From contig CALMRD010000408.1 of NCBI GenBank assembly GCA_937871625.1, positions 1 through 32,964 of the forward strand: a stretch of DNA of 32,964 nucleotides, in the 5' to 3' direction. The notes beneath the pieces were generated by a model. The model was not told the origin of the DNA. It worked only from the letters and a program-made list of their open reading frames with translations, and made no database searches. Of the stretch, positions 9,671 through 17,303 are shown piece by piece. Every line of letters begins with the position of its first letter. The first letter of the stretch is position 1. Position numbers and translations under genes: made by a program. Origin of the DNA: an uncultured Bacteroidales bacterium. GTDB lineage: Bacteria > Bacteroidota > Bacteroidia > Bacteroidales > VadinHA17.

Positions 9671-9693
9671 TATCTGATATATATATCTGATAT
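9671..9693. promoter_or_regulatory. 10-bp direct repeat upstream of the susC promoter, candidate operator
   Basis: TATCTGATAT occurs exactly twice, at 9671-9680 and 9684-9693, with a 13-bp period. The copies flank and form part of the palindrome GATATATATATC (9676-9687). The block lies about 20-42 bp upstream of the candidate -33 element, a usual place for an activator site. The Y_Y_Y/LuxR regulators encoded on either side are the natural candidates to bind it. That is inference. Confidence 0.4.
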
Positions 9694-9772
9694 TAAACTT
9701 ACTACACAAATGTAATTAGTATGATGACTTACATCTAAGGATAAATGAAGATACTACAAATGCGATTTTTTC

Positions 9773-12679
9773 CTACAAATTAAGAATATGGGTGGTAAGA
9801 TTTGTTTCCCTGCTAATACCCATCTTTTTTCTGACCCGGTACCTGCATATCTCCACTCCGCGGACAGAGATATTCATAAGGGGAGCTATCTCTTTGGTGG
9901 TGATGTTCATCTTAAGGAAAGCACAGAGTCTCAACTCTGTAGGCGTAAGGGTCGGGTATTTGTCCTTGAGGCGGTTAAGAAACTCCTCGTGCACTTCATC
10001 AAATGCTCTTGCGAACACTTCCATCTGGTTATTGTTGTCAACCTCCCTGTTTATCCTGGAATAGAGATCACTTATCCTGCTCCCGGTTGTATTATCCCTG
10101 CAGATTGATTTAATGATAGTGAGTTCCTCCTTCAGTGTAAGCAGAAACTCATTTTTTCTGACCAGGTTCATGGCTTCATTTGCCAGCTCCTTGTCGCGTT
10201 GTATCATCTCTGCCCTGAGCTTCTCGTTGCGAATTCTGATTATCTCCTTTTCTGCTTCAAGAGCCTGCCTGATGTACTCCTGCTCCTTCTCCGCATAAAT
10301 GCGCTGACTGTTAATTCGCTCCCTTCTCTTTGACAGCTCAATGCGCCAGTTGACGAATCTTACAAGAAAGAGAACGAGGCTCAGCAACGCAATTATGTAG
10401 CCCAGATAAGCTGCAGGCGACTTGTACCACGGGTGTTCAATCACAAACTCCACTCCGTCAGGCAGACTCTCTCTCCCCAGCATATCTCTTGCCTTTACCC
10501 TGAAGGTATACCTTCCGTCAGGCAGGTTGGAATACTCCTTGGTGGAAGACCTGTCCCATGCTGACCATTTATCATCAAATCCCTCCAGCATGCAACTGTA
10601 TTCTGTATTGCCGGCGTTGGCGTAAAGAGGCGACGTGAAGGTGAACCTGATAACATTATTGTGATACCTGAAGCTGCAGGGCTTATCCTGCCTGTAATCC
10701 TTGCCATTACCTCTGCCAAAGTAAAATACCGTATCCTCATGTAGTGCCTCAGCCCTGACAATATAAGCTGAAAACTCCTGATAACCTGATGAAGTATGTG
10801 TGGCCGAATAGTGTGCAAAACCGTCTTCCGTTCCAAAAAAGAGATGTTCTGACGAATATGAATAGACCGATTCAAAACCGATGATGAACTTACCGGTGAG
10901 AGGCAGGAATGGTGTTGCAAGATGCTTGTAGGTACTATCTTCCTGTAACCTGAACACCCCCGCCCTGTTTTCGGAAACATACCAGATATTCCCGTACTGG
11001 TCCTCCATAAGATAGGAGAACCCCACAACCGGACTGAGGAGCCTGTTGAGTCGGACAGATCTTGTAAACCTGTCCTCTTCAGGCAGATACTCGAAAAGTC
11101 CGGCCTCGGACAGCACAACTATCTTATCCCTTATCCTGCTGATGACAAGGCCATAGTCTGAAGGCAGGCCATCATCTGAGTTATAGAACCTGTAAGATGA
11201 GACAGTATCCGGCCTGCTGCCCAGGCGAATCCTGTAGATACCCTTGAAGCCATGGCTCATCCAGAGGTCTCCAGCCTCATCCTCCTCAAATACCCGGAAT
11301 GATTCGCCGAAGCCCTCTATTCTTCCTGAGAACTTCCAGGTTCCCTCCTGCCACCTGAAAAGTATGATGCCACTGAAGGTCCCCCCTGCCAGGTAACCCG
11401 GGTGGCTGCTCAACTCGTGATATTTCCACCCGCCCGGAATATTGCTGATGAGCCTGGCCCGGTCGCCCTCTACAATAAAGGTTCCCTTATTATGGCCACA
11501 GAAAAGGATATCCCTGTGAACACTCAGGTGCCAGACCTGACCGTCAGTACCCTCGATCATCCTGTAATCCTCGTCCGCACCCACTCTCCCCCATGATTTC
11601 ACGTACAGGCCCTGGTTGGTCCCGAGGTAAATATTCCCGTCATGAATAACGGTGGCATAGCCGGCGCCAAAACCCTCCGAGTTCTGTATGAAGGTGACAG
11701 GAGAATTAACTGTCAGATAATCAATGCCTTTGTTCAGGAGAAGCCAGAGATTACCTGCAAGGTCTGAAAAGACATTCAGTATCGTGTTGTCCTGCAATCC
11801 CCTTTTTTTATTAATCTGCTGGATTATGTTTCCCTGACTGTCGACGATCATCAAGCCGTTGAGTATTGTACCGATTGCATAGTAGTCATCGTGCAGGCTG
11901 ACTGCACTGAATATCTGGTCGCGTATCAGCATCATGCTGGCAGGCACGTTCCATCTCACAAGCTCCCGGCCGTCATAGATGAAAAGTCCCCGGTCGGGTG
12001 TACAGACAAGGATCTCGTTGTCATCACCCTTCGGCATCAGGGAGATGATCTCCTCACCTTCCAGAATAGCGCAACCCTCAATCTCTGCCAGCGCGGTGCC
12101 GTCATATTCCATCAACCCGTTCTCAGCATCGTTGAAAATGAGTCTGCCACGTACAGTAAATGAATTCTGAAATCTCGAGGGAGCCTTGAGAACGGCGACA
12201 GGACTTCCCTCTTTGAAAAAGTAGGCGGCATCGTAGGTCTGAAAAACAATTTTATCCCTGTACTTGCAAATATGCCATACATCGTCAAAATTCCGGTTCT
12301 CTTCAGGAATTAGATCACGGAGGGATTTGAATGTCATCTGCCCGCTGGCTGACCAGACCATTTTTCCCAGGTCATTATAGGCGCCGATGTAAATATCTCC
12401 CGGCTCGTCAATGTATACTGACCTTACCATGGACCGGTTTGGCATGCTGTATATCTGCCAGTGCTCGCCGTCAAAGACCAGGAGTCCGTCATTGTTGGCA
12501 AAGTACATGAACCCCCGTCCGTCCTGTGCGGCGCTCCAGTTCTGGGTGCCGCCGCGGTAGTCATCCTTCGTGAAATTGCGGATGTATGGAGTGCCGATAT
12601 TCTTAATCTCCCCGGCAGCCACCGCTCCTATCAGGAAGAGAAGCTGCAACACCGCTGCAAATCGTCGTACCACGGTCAC
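9773..12679 (-). CDS. Membrane-tethered Y_Y_Y/LuxR-type transcriptional regulator
   Basis: 968 residues. Signal peptide (about 1-22), periplasmic propeller repeats (about 25-660), Y_Y_Y domain (about 665-745, including EYSCMLEGFDDKWSAWDRSS), one membrane segment (about 756-776), a long charged coiled coil (about 780-870) and a C-terminal LuxR/GerE helix-turn-helix (about 905-968, TKEIAPLMNISVRGVEICRY). It lacks kinase and receiver domains, so signal and DNA binding are in one chain. It is a full-length paralog of the regulator at 1-2927: the N-terminal propeller (YRGGTQNW, NFDDVW), transmembrane plan and helix-turn-helix all match. It lies upstream of susC in the same orientation and probably controls that locus. 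Its ligand is presumably a degradation product of the SusCD substrate (inference). Confidence 0.93.
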   Translation of the reverse strand: MTVVRRFAAVLQLLFLIGAVAAGEIKNIGTPYIRNFTKDDYRGGTQNWSAAQDGRGFMYFANNDGLLVFDGEHWQIYSMPNRSMVRSVYIDEPGDIYIGAYNDLGKMVWSASGQMTFKSLRDLIPEENRNFDDVWHICKYRDKIVFQTYDAAYFFKEGSPVAVLKAPSRFQNSFTVRGRLIFNDAENGLMEYDGTALAEIEGCAILEGEEIISLMPKGDDNEILVCTPDRGLFIYDGRELVRWNVPASMMLIRDQIFSAVSLHDDYYAIGTILNGLMIVDSQGNIIQQINKKRGLQDNTILNVFSDLAGNLWLLLNKGIDYLTVNSPVTFIQNSEGFGAGYATVIHDGNIYLGTNQGLYVKSWGRVGADEDYRMIEGTDGQVWHLSVHRDILFCGHNKGTFIVEGDRARLISNIPGGWKYHELSSHPGYLAGGTFSGIILFRWQEGTWKFSGRIEGFGESFRVFEEDEAGDLWMSHGFKGIYRIRLGSRPDTVSSYRFYNSDDGLPSDYGLVISRIRDKIVVLSEAGLFEYLPEEDRFTRSVRLNRLLSPVVGFSYLMEDQYGNIWYVSENRAGVFRLQEDSTYKHLATPFLPLTGKFIIGFESVYSYSSEHLFFGTEDGFAHYSATHTSSGYQEFSAYIVRAEALHEDTVFYFGRGNGKDYRQDKPCSFRYHNNVIRFTFTSPLYANAGNTEYSCMLEGFDDKWSAWDRSSTKEYSNLPDGRYTFRVKARDMLGRESLPDGVEFVIEHPWYKSPAAYLGYIIALLSLVLFLVRFVNWRIELSKRRERINSQRIYAEKEQEYIRQALEAEKEIIRIRNEKLRAEMIQRDKELANEAMNLVRKNEFLLTLKEELTIIKSICRDNTTGSRISDLYSRINREVDNNNQMEVFARAFDEVHEEFLNRLKDKYPTLTPTELRLCAFLKMNITTKEIAPLMNISVRGVEICRYRVRKKMGISRETNLTTHILNL

Positions 12680-12750
12680 TCTTTTAATTGACCAAATTAT
12701 AATTTTTATCAGCTTCCTGCGAGTTGCGGTTTAATTTTTTTATTTTTAGG

Positions 12751-12758
12751 TATATTTG
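12751..12758 (+). promoter_or_regulatory. Candidate -7 element for the arginine decarboxylase gene
   Basis: TATATTTG matches TAnnTTTG and lies 49 bp before the ATG at 12807, giving an expected leader of about 40 nt. The only upstream TTG (12724-12726) is 24 nt away, longer than the usual 19-21, so the -33 is weak. Confidence 0.45.
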
Positions 12759-12806
12759 CCATGATCCGGAATTACCCGGCATGTAACCTAAACATTGTTG
12801 CGCAAA

Positions 12807-13334
12807 ATGGTCAAAGTTACCAACAACAGGATCCCTCATGAATTTTTTGTAACCAAAGGTTCAGGATGCAGTGAATATGCCCTCCACCCCGGATCATACC
12901 ATATGGCACTGTACGATGCAGGCATCGCCGAATACAACATCATGAACTACTCGTCAGTGCTGCCGGCTTCGGCGAAGCTGCTGACTCTTGATGAGATCGA
13001 CATGCCGCCATACGGCTCCGAATTGTGTACCATCATGGCAGTGGCCAACGGGTATTACGGTGAGCACATTTCAGCGGGAATCATATTTGCATGGATGTAT
13101 ACTGACGAGACCTGTGAGGAGAAGGTAGGAGGGCTGGTCTGTGAACTGGCAGGTTACTTTGACATGGAAGCTCTTGAGGAGAGACTGTATACGGTACTGA
13201 ATGACCTTCATGACAGGACCTTCTCACAGTACTATCTCGGTGAGCCTGCTGTCATCAGGGAGTCACTGACGATAGATAAGAGATACGGAACAGCCCTGGT
13301 GGCTCTTTGCTTTGTAAATTTTACCCAGGGATGA
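12807..13334 (+). CDS. pdaD: Pyruvoyl-dependent arginine decarboxylase
   Basis: 175 residues from the ATG at 12807. A TTG codon at 12795 is also in frame but adds only four residues and is less likely. Family features: N-terminal PHEFFVTKGSG, then GSYHMALYDAGIAEYN leading to NYSSVLP, where the proenzyme is expected to self-cleave between Ser49 and Ser50 to give the pyruvoyl cofactor. This is followed by a PPYGSELCTIMA strand and GEHISAGI. The length fits the archaeal/bacterial PvlArgDC family (about 160-195). It converts arginine to agmatine and CO2 in the cytosol, either for polyamine synthesis or for proton consumption. No agmatinase or agmatine deiminase gene is in the window. It lies 59 bp upstream of nrfH on the same strand with no terminator seen, so it may be cotranscribed with it. 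Confidence 0.9.
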   Translation: MVKVTNNRIPHEFFVTKGSGCSEYALHPGSYHMALYDAGIAEYNIMNYSSVLPASAKLLTLDEIDMPPYGSELCTIMAVANGYYGEHISAGIIFAWMYTDETCEEKVGGLVCELAGYFDMEALEERLYTVLNDLHDRTFSQYYLGEPAVIRESLTIDKRYGTALVALCFVNFTQG

Positions 13335-13393
13335 TGACAGGGAATTTTTCGCCCGGCTGAAAATAAGCAGAGGAACTGCAATAAACGCCTGCC

Positions 13394-13948
13394 ATGAGCA
13401 GACCATCCAAACTGATCAGTTTCTTTATGCCACCGCCCCGATGGCGTATCCCGGTCATCGTGACAGTTGGCATATTCACAGGTCTCTTTTTCCTGCTGCT
13501 GAAGATTTCCAACGCAACCTCATATCTGTCAGATGACCCCAGGGTCTGCATCAACTGCCATATTATGACGCCGCAGTTCGCCACCTGGTCGCACAGTGCC
13601 CATCGTGCCGTCACTGACTGCAACGAGTGCCATGTGCCTCATGACAGCTTTATAAGAAAATATTACTTCAAGGCGTCCGACGGACTACGACACTCCACGG
13701 TCTTCACCCTGCGCAACGAACCGCAGGCCATCTATATCAGGGAGGCCGGCAGGAATGTAGTGCAGGAGAACTGCCTCCGCTGCCATGCCTCACTCTTCAG
13801 TGACGGCCCGGGAATGCCAGCCGAAGCCATGGCGGGCAGGCGCGACAGGCAGTGTCTCGACTGTCATCGCTATACGCCTCACGACAGGGTCAACAGCATC
13901 TCCTCAACGCCCTTCGCCATAACCCCCTCTCTCAAGGATAACCTTTAG
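13394..13948 (+). CDS. nrfH: Cytochrome c nitrite reductase, membrane-anchored tetraheme subunit NrfH
   Basis: 184 residues. One N-terminal membrane anchor (about 18-38) precedes four heme c motifs: CINCH (52-56), CNECH (76-80), CLRCH (127-131) and CLDCH (154-158). The first is CxxCHxM, as in NrfH, where the Met ligates heme 1. It is a NapC/NrfH-family quinol dehydrogenase that takes electrons from menaquinol and passes them to NrfA on the periplasmic side. It is 22 bp upstream of nrfA, and this two-gene nrfHA layout is the epsilon/delta/Bacteroidota type rather than the enterobacterial nrfABCD. It implies heme c maturation genes elsewhere in the genome. Confidence 0.96.
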   Translation: MSRPSKLISFFMPPPRWRIPVIVTVGIFTGLFFLLLKISNATSYLSDDPRVCINCHIMTPQFATWSHSAHRAVTDCNECHVPHDSFIRKYYFKASDGLRHSTVFTLRNEPQAIYIREAGRNVVQENCLRCHASLFSDGPGMPAEAMAGRRDRQCLDCHRYTPHDRVNSISSTPFAITPSLKDNL

Positions 13949-13970
13949 CTAACTCCCAATACCCACACCT

Positions 13971-15437
13971 ATGACAAGCATCAAGGACCAAATATCAAAA
14001 AAACCGTGGCTGGGCTGGATACTGTTCCTGGCAACCGTTGCAGTGGTGTTCTTCCTCGGTATGCTCGCTTCATCAGTTGTTGAAAGACGCAGTGAAGCAA
14101 AGTATGCCTACCGCCCGCCGACCGACCTGCAGCCATTTGAGACTGACAACAGCGTCTGGGGTAAGTTCTATCCACGTGAATATCAGTCGTGGCTGATGAC
14201 CGCCGACACCTCATTCCGCAGCAAATATGCAGGCAGCAAGCCACTTGATATCCTGACCACTGACCCCGAACTGGTTGTGCTCTGGGCGGGCTACTCATTC
14301 TCAAAGGACTATAAGCAGGCAAGAGGACACTACTATGCCATTGAAGATAACAGGAACACGCTGCGAACCGGGGGGCCTCTCTCACCTGATGCCGGCCCCC
14401 AGCCTGCAACATGCTGGACATGCAAGAGTCCTGATGTGCCCCGTATGATAAACCAGATGGGTGCCGCGAGCTTCTACAGCTCCACCTGGGCATCGCTTGG
14501 ACATGAGATTACCAGCACTATCGGTTGCGGCGACTGTCATAATCCTGAGGATATGACACTCACCATCACCCGCCCGGCTCTCAGGGAGGCCTTTGAGCGC
14601 CAGGGCCGAAACATAAGCGATGCGGGACACCAGGAGATGCGCAGCCTCGTGTGTGCACAGTGCCATGTGGAATACTATTTCAGGGGAGAGGGCAAATACC
14701 TTACCTTCCCGTGGGATGAGGGGATGACTGCCGGTGACATGGAAAAATACTACGACAATTATGAGTACACTGACTGGACCCACGCCATCAGCAAGGCTCC
14801 TATGCTTAAGGCTCAGCATCCCGACTATGAACTGTTCAAAACAGGTATTCATGCCCGGCGCGGTGTGGCCTGTGCCGACTGCCACATGCCATACATTGCC
14901 GAGGGTGGGGTTAAATACACCAGCCACCATGTGCAGAGCCCGCTCAACATGATCTCCACAACATGCTCAGTATGTCACAGGCAGAGTGAGGAGGAGCTGA
15001 TGAACAATGTCTATGAGAGGCAGGATAAGATTGCTGAACTGAGAAACTACCTCGAAGAGATACTTGTGGTTGCACATTATGAGGCCAGGGCTGCCTGGGA
15101 GGCAGGAGCCGATGACAAAACCATGGAGCCGGTGCTAAGGCTCATAAGGCAGGCACAGTGGAGATGGGACTTCTGTGCCGCCAGCCATGGCGGTTCATTT
15201 CATGCCCCCCTTGAAATGGCCTCGGTTCTTGGCAACGGCATCATGAAAGGACTGGAAGCCCGGATTGACCTCGCTTCAATACTGACAGCAAAGGGAGTCA
15301 GGGAAGTCACCCTGCCCGACATCTCTTCAAAGGCTGATGCACAGAGATCTATAGGACTTGACATAGAAGCCCTGATAAGGGAAAAGGAGGAGTTTAAAAA
15401 ACAGGTATTGCCCCTCTGGGATAAGGCCTCCGTCTGA
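13971..15437 (+). CDS. nrfA: Cytochrome c552 nitrite reductase, pentaheme catalytic subunit NrfA
   Basis: 488 residues with an uncleaved or late-cleaved N-terminal hydrophobic segment (about 13-35). Five heme sites: CWTCK (148-152), the diagnostic lysine-ligated catalytic heme, then CGDCH (186-190), CAQCH (228-232), CADCH (301-305) and CSVCH (332-336). The CHVEYYF segment (Glu234 calcium ligand, Tyr235) and His283 in KAQHPDYE correspond to the known active-site Tyr and His. It reduces nitrite to ammonium with six electrons in the periplasm, fed by NrfH. It uses the classical CxxCK active-site type and all key residues look intact, so a working dissimilatory nitrite-to-ammonium or nitrite-detoxifying system is expected. 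Confidence 0.97.
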   Translation: MTSIKDQISKKPWLGWILFLATVAVVFFLGMLASSVVERRSEAKYAYRPPTDLQPFETDNSVWGKFYPREYQSWLMTADTSFRSKYAGSKPLDILTTDPELVVLWAGYSFSKDYKQARGHYYAIEDNRNTLRTGGPLSPDAGPQPATCWTCKSPDVPRMINQMGAASFYSSTWASLGHEITSTIGCGDCHNPEDMTLTITRPALREAFERQGRNISDAGHQEMRSLVCAQCHVEYYFRGEGKYLTFPWDEGMTAGDMEKYYDNYEYTDWTHAISKAPMLKAQHPDYELFKTGIHARRGVACADCHMPYIAEGGVKYTSHHVQSPLNMISTTCSVCHRQSEEELMNNVYERQDKIAELRNYLEEILVVAHYEARAAWEAGADDKTMEPVLRLIRQAQWRWDFCAASHGGSFHAPLEMASVLGNGIMKGLEARIDLASILTAKGVREVTLPDISSKADAQRSIGLDIEALIREKEEFKKQVLPLWDKASV

Positions 15438-15474
15438 AACGTTTTTATAACAAAAATCAATAATTAAAGGCATT

Positions 15475-17298
15475 ATGACAGTCAATCATAAGTTATCCCC
15501 TGTTGTTCTTGCCCTGCTGCTGATGCTGTCACCGGCAGCAGGGGGACAATCCGGTCAACACTCCTTTGCCCTGGGTGATGAGGAGTTCCTGCTAGACGGC
15601 GAGCCTTTCCGGATCATCAGCGGGGAGATGCACCCGGGAAGAATACCTGTGGAATACTGGAAGCACCGTATTCAGATGGCCAGGGCGATGGGCTGCAATA
15701 CTATATCTGCATACCTCTTCTGGAACCATCATGAAGCCACGGAAGGTATTTATGATTTTCATACCGCCAACCGTGATATATCACGATTCATTACCACTGC
15801 AGCCGAAGAGGGTATGTGGGTTATCATAAGGCCTGGACCCTACGTCTGTGCCGAGTGGGAATTCGGAGGTATACCGCCCTACCTGCTTCGCAACCCGGAG
15901 CTCAGGATAAGATGTATGGACCCGCATTACATGAAAGCCGCAGAGCGTTATATCTCGCGCCTGGCGGATGTGCTGCGCCCTCATCTCATAACCAACGGCG
16001 GACGGGTACTCATGGTGCAGATAGAGAACGAATACGGCAGCTACGGCAACGACAGAAACTATATGAAAGCCCTTAAGGAGATTTGGGAAAAAAGTGGTAT
16101 AGACGTTCCCTTCTTCACCGGCGACGGGCCAACGCCTTACATGCTTGAGGCGGGGACGCTGCCAGGCTGTGCGGTAGGACTTGATTCCGGCAGCAGCGAA
16201 AAGGACTTTGAGCTGGCACGCAGTATGAACCCTGGCGTGCCTGTCTTCTCCAGCGAGACCTACCCCGGCTGGCTGACACACTGGGGTGAGGATTGGGCAA
16301 GACCTGACACGGCCGCACTGATGCGGGAGGTGAAGTTCCTGATGGATAACCGCAAATCGTTCAACTTCTATGTTATTCACGGCGGCACCAACTTCGGCTT
16401 TACCGCCGGAGCCAACTCGGGTGGCAAGGGCTACGAACCCGACCTTACCAGTTACGACTATGACGCACCCATAGACGAGCAGGGAAGGGCAACACCCAAG
16501 TATATGGCACTGAGGAAACTGATAGGTTCATACCTACCGAAGAAAACCGGGTTGCCCCCCATACCGGAGGCTATTCCTGCCATGAGTTTTTCGGAGACAG
16601 AGCTTTTGCCCCTGACTTCCATATGGGATAACATGCCTGCTCCCGTGAAGTCAGTACAGCCCCGGCCTTTCGAGATGTACGGCCAGGACTACGGGTTCAT
16701 GCTCTATTCCACCCGCCTGATCGGGCATAAGGGCGGAAGACTTAATGTCATTGACCTGCATGACTATGCAACCGTCTTCCTAGACGGCAGGTACATAGGA
16801 ACACTCGACCGCCGCCTCGGGATAAATACTATTGATCTCCCGCGTGGCGAGAACCGGTATCCACTGCTTGAGATTTTCGTCGAAGGGATGGGACGCATAA
16901 ACTTTGCCCATGCGATGATAGACCGAAAGGGCATCACTGACAGAGTGACACTGAACGGCATGACGCTCATGAACTGGGAGGTTTACGGATACCCGATGGA
17001 TGAGGGTTTCATTTCAGGACTGAAGCCGGCAGTGACCTCCGGTGATAAGCCCGGCATCTTCTTCAGGGGCACATTTGATCTGGAGACAACGGCAGATACC
17101 TTTATTGACATGACCAACTTTACCAAGGGTTTTGTATGGGTCAACGGACATAACCTCGGAAGATACTGGGAGATAGGCCCTCAGACCAGACTCTACTGTC
17201 CGGCTCCGTGGCTCAAAACCGGAGAGAATGAGATAATCATTTTCGATATGCACAGGACCACCCCTGGGAGTGTAAGGGGATTCCCTTCAATGTACTGA
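15475..17298 (+). CDS. Secreted GH35 beta-galactosidase
   Basis: 607 residues with a Sec signal peptide (about 1-25; no lipobox). The GH35 TIM barrel (about 33-360) carries the proton donor in QIENEYGSYG (Glu186) and the likely nucleophile in SSETYPGWLTHWGE (Glu261). Other family motifs are SGEMHPGRIP, GPYVCAEWEFGG and HGGTNFGFTAG. C-terminal jelly-roll domains follow, including a WVNGHNLGRYWEIGPQ segment near the end. The length fits bacterial GH35 enzymes, which release terminal beta-linked galactose in the periplasm. It starts 37 bp after nrfA on the same strand and ends 5 bp before the convergent phosphate transporter gene. It is not inside the SusCD locus about 6 kb away, though it could serve it. 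Its link to nrfHA may be only positional. Confidence 0.94.
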   Translation: MTVNHKLSPVVLALLLMLSPAAGGQSGQHSFALGDEEFLLDGEPFRIISGEMHPGRIPVEYWKHRIQMARAMGCNTISAYLFWNHHEATEGIYDFHTANRDISRFITTAAEEGMWVIIRPGPYVCAEWEFGGIPPYLLRNPELRIRCMDPHYMKAAERYISRLADVLRPHLITNGGRVLMVQIENEYGSYGNDRNYMKALKEIWEKSGIDVPFFTGDGPTPYMLEAGTLPGCAVGLDSGSSEKDFELARSMNPGVPVFSSETYPGWLTHWGEDWARPDTAALMREVKFLMDNRKSFNFYVIHGGTNFGFTAGANSGGKGYEPDLTSYDYDAPIDEQGRATPKYMALRKLIGSYLPKKTGLPPIPEAIPAMSFSETELLPLTSIWDNMPAPVKSVQPRPFEMYGQDYGFMLYSTRLIGHKGGRLNVIDLHDYATVFLDGRYIGTLDRRLGINTIDLPRGENRYPLLEIFVEGMGRINFAHAMIDRKGITDRVTLNGMTLMNWEVYGYPMDEGFISGLKPAVTSGDKPGIFFRGTFDLETTADTFIDMTNFTKGFVWVNGHNLGRYWEIGPQTRLYCPAPWLKTGENEIIIFDMHRTTPGSVRGFPSMY

Positions 17299-17303
17299 CA
17301 AGG

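Larger units (their letters stand above)
9495..9772. other. Intergenic region between the upstream regulator gene and susC
   Basis: AT-rich, no gene seen. Besides the promoter and repeats listed separately, the heptamer TACTACA occurs three times (9627-9633, 9700-9706, 9752-9758), spaced 73 and 52 bp, close to whole helical turns. CTACAAAT occurs twice (9754-9761, 9773-9780). I saw no convincing terminator for the regulator gene that ends at 9773, so some read-through into susC is possible. Confidence 0.6.

Noticed and set aside
9676-9687. GATATATATATC as a terminator hairpin
   Set aside because: The stem is all A/T except its ends, with no loop and no T-tract. It is more likely part of a binding site or chance.
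10495-11118. 207-residue frame on the same strand inside the second regulator gene
   Set aside because: The main frame encodes continuous propeller repeats here. The alternative protein is rich in Ser/Arg/Pro with no domain.
1-12679. Calling the regulators hybrid two-component systems
   Set aside because: Both go from the transmembrane segment through a coiled coil straight to a LuxR-type HTH. No histidine kinase, ATPase or receiver motifs are present.
13335-13393. Terminator between the arginine decarboxylase gene and nrfH
   Set aside because: No inverted repeat with a T-run was found in the 59 bp.
14382-14930. 182-residue open frame antisense to nrfA
   Set aside because: It lies wholly inside a heme-motif-verified gene and shows no family features. 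It is a composition shadow.
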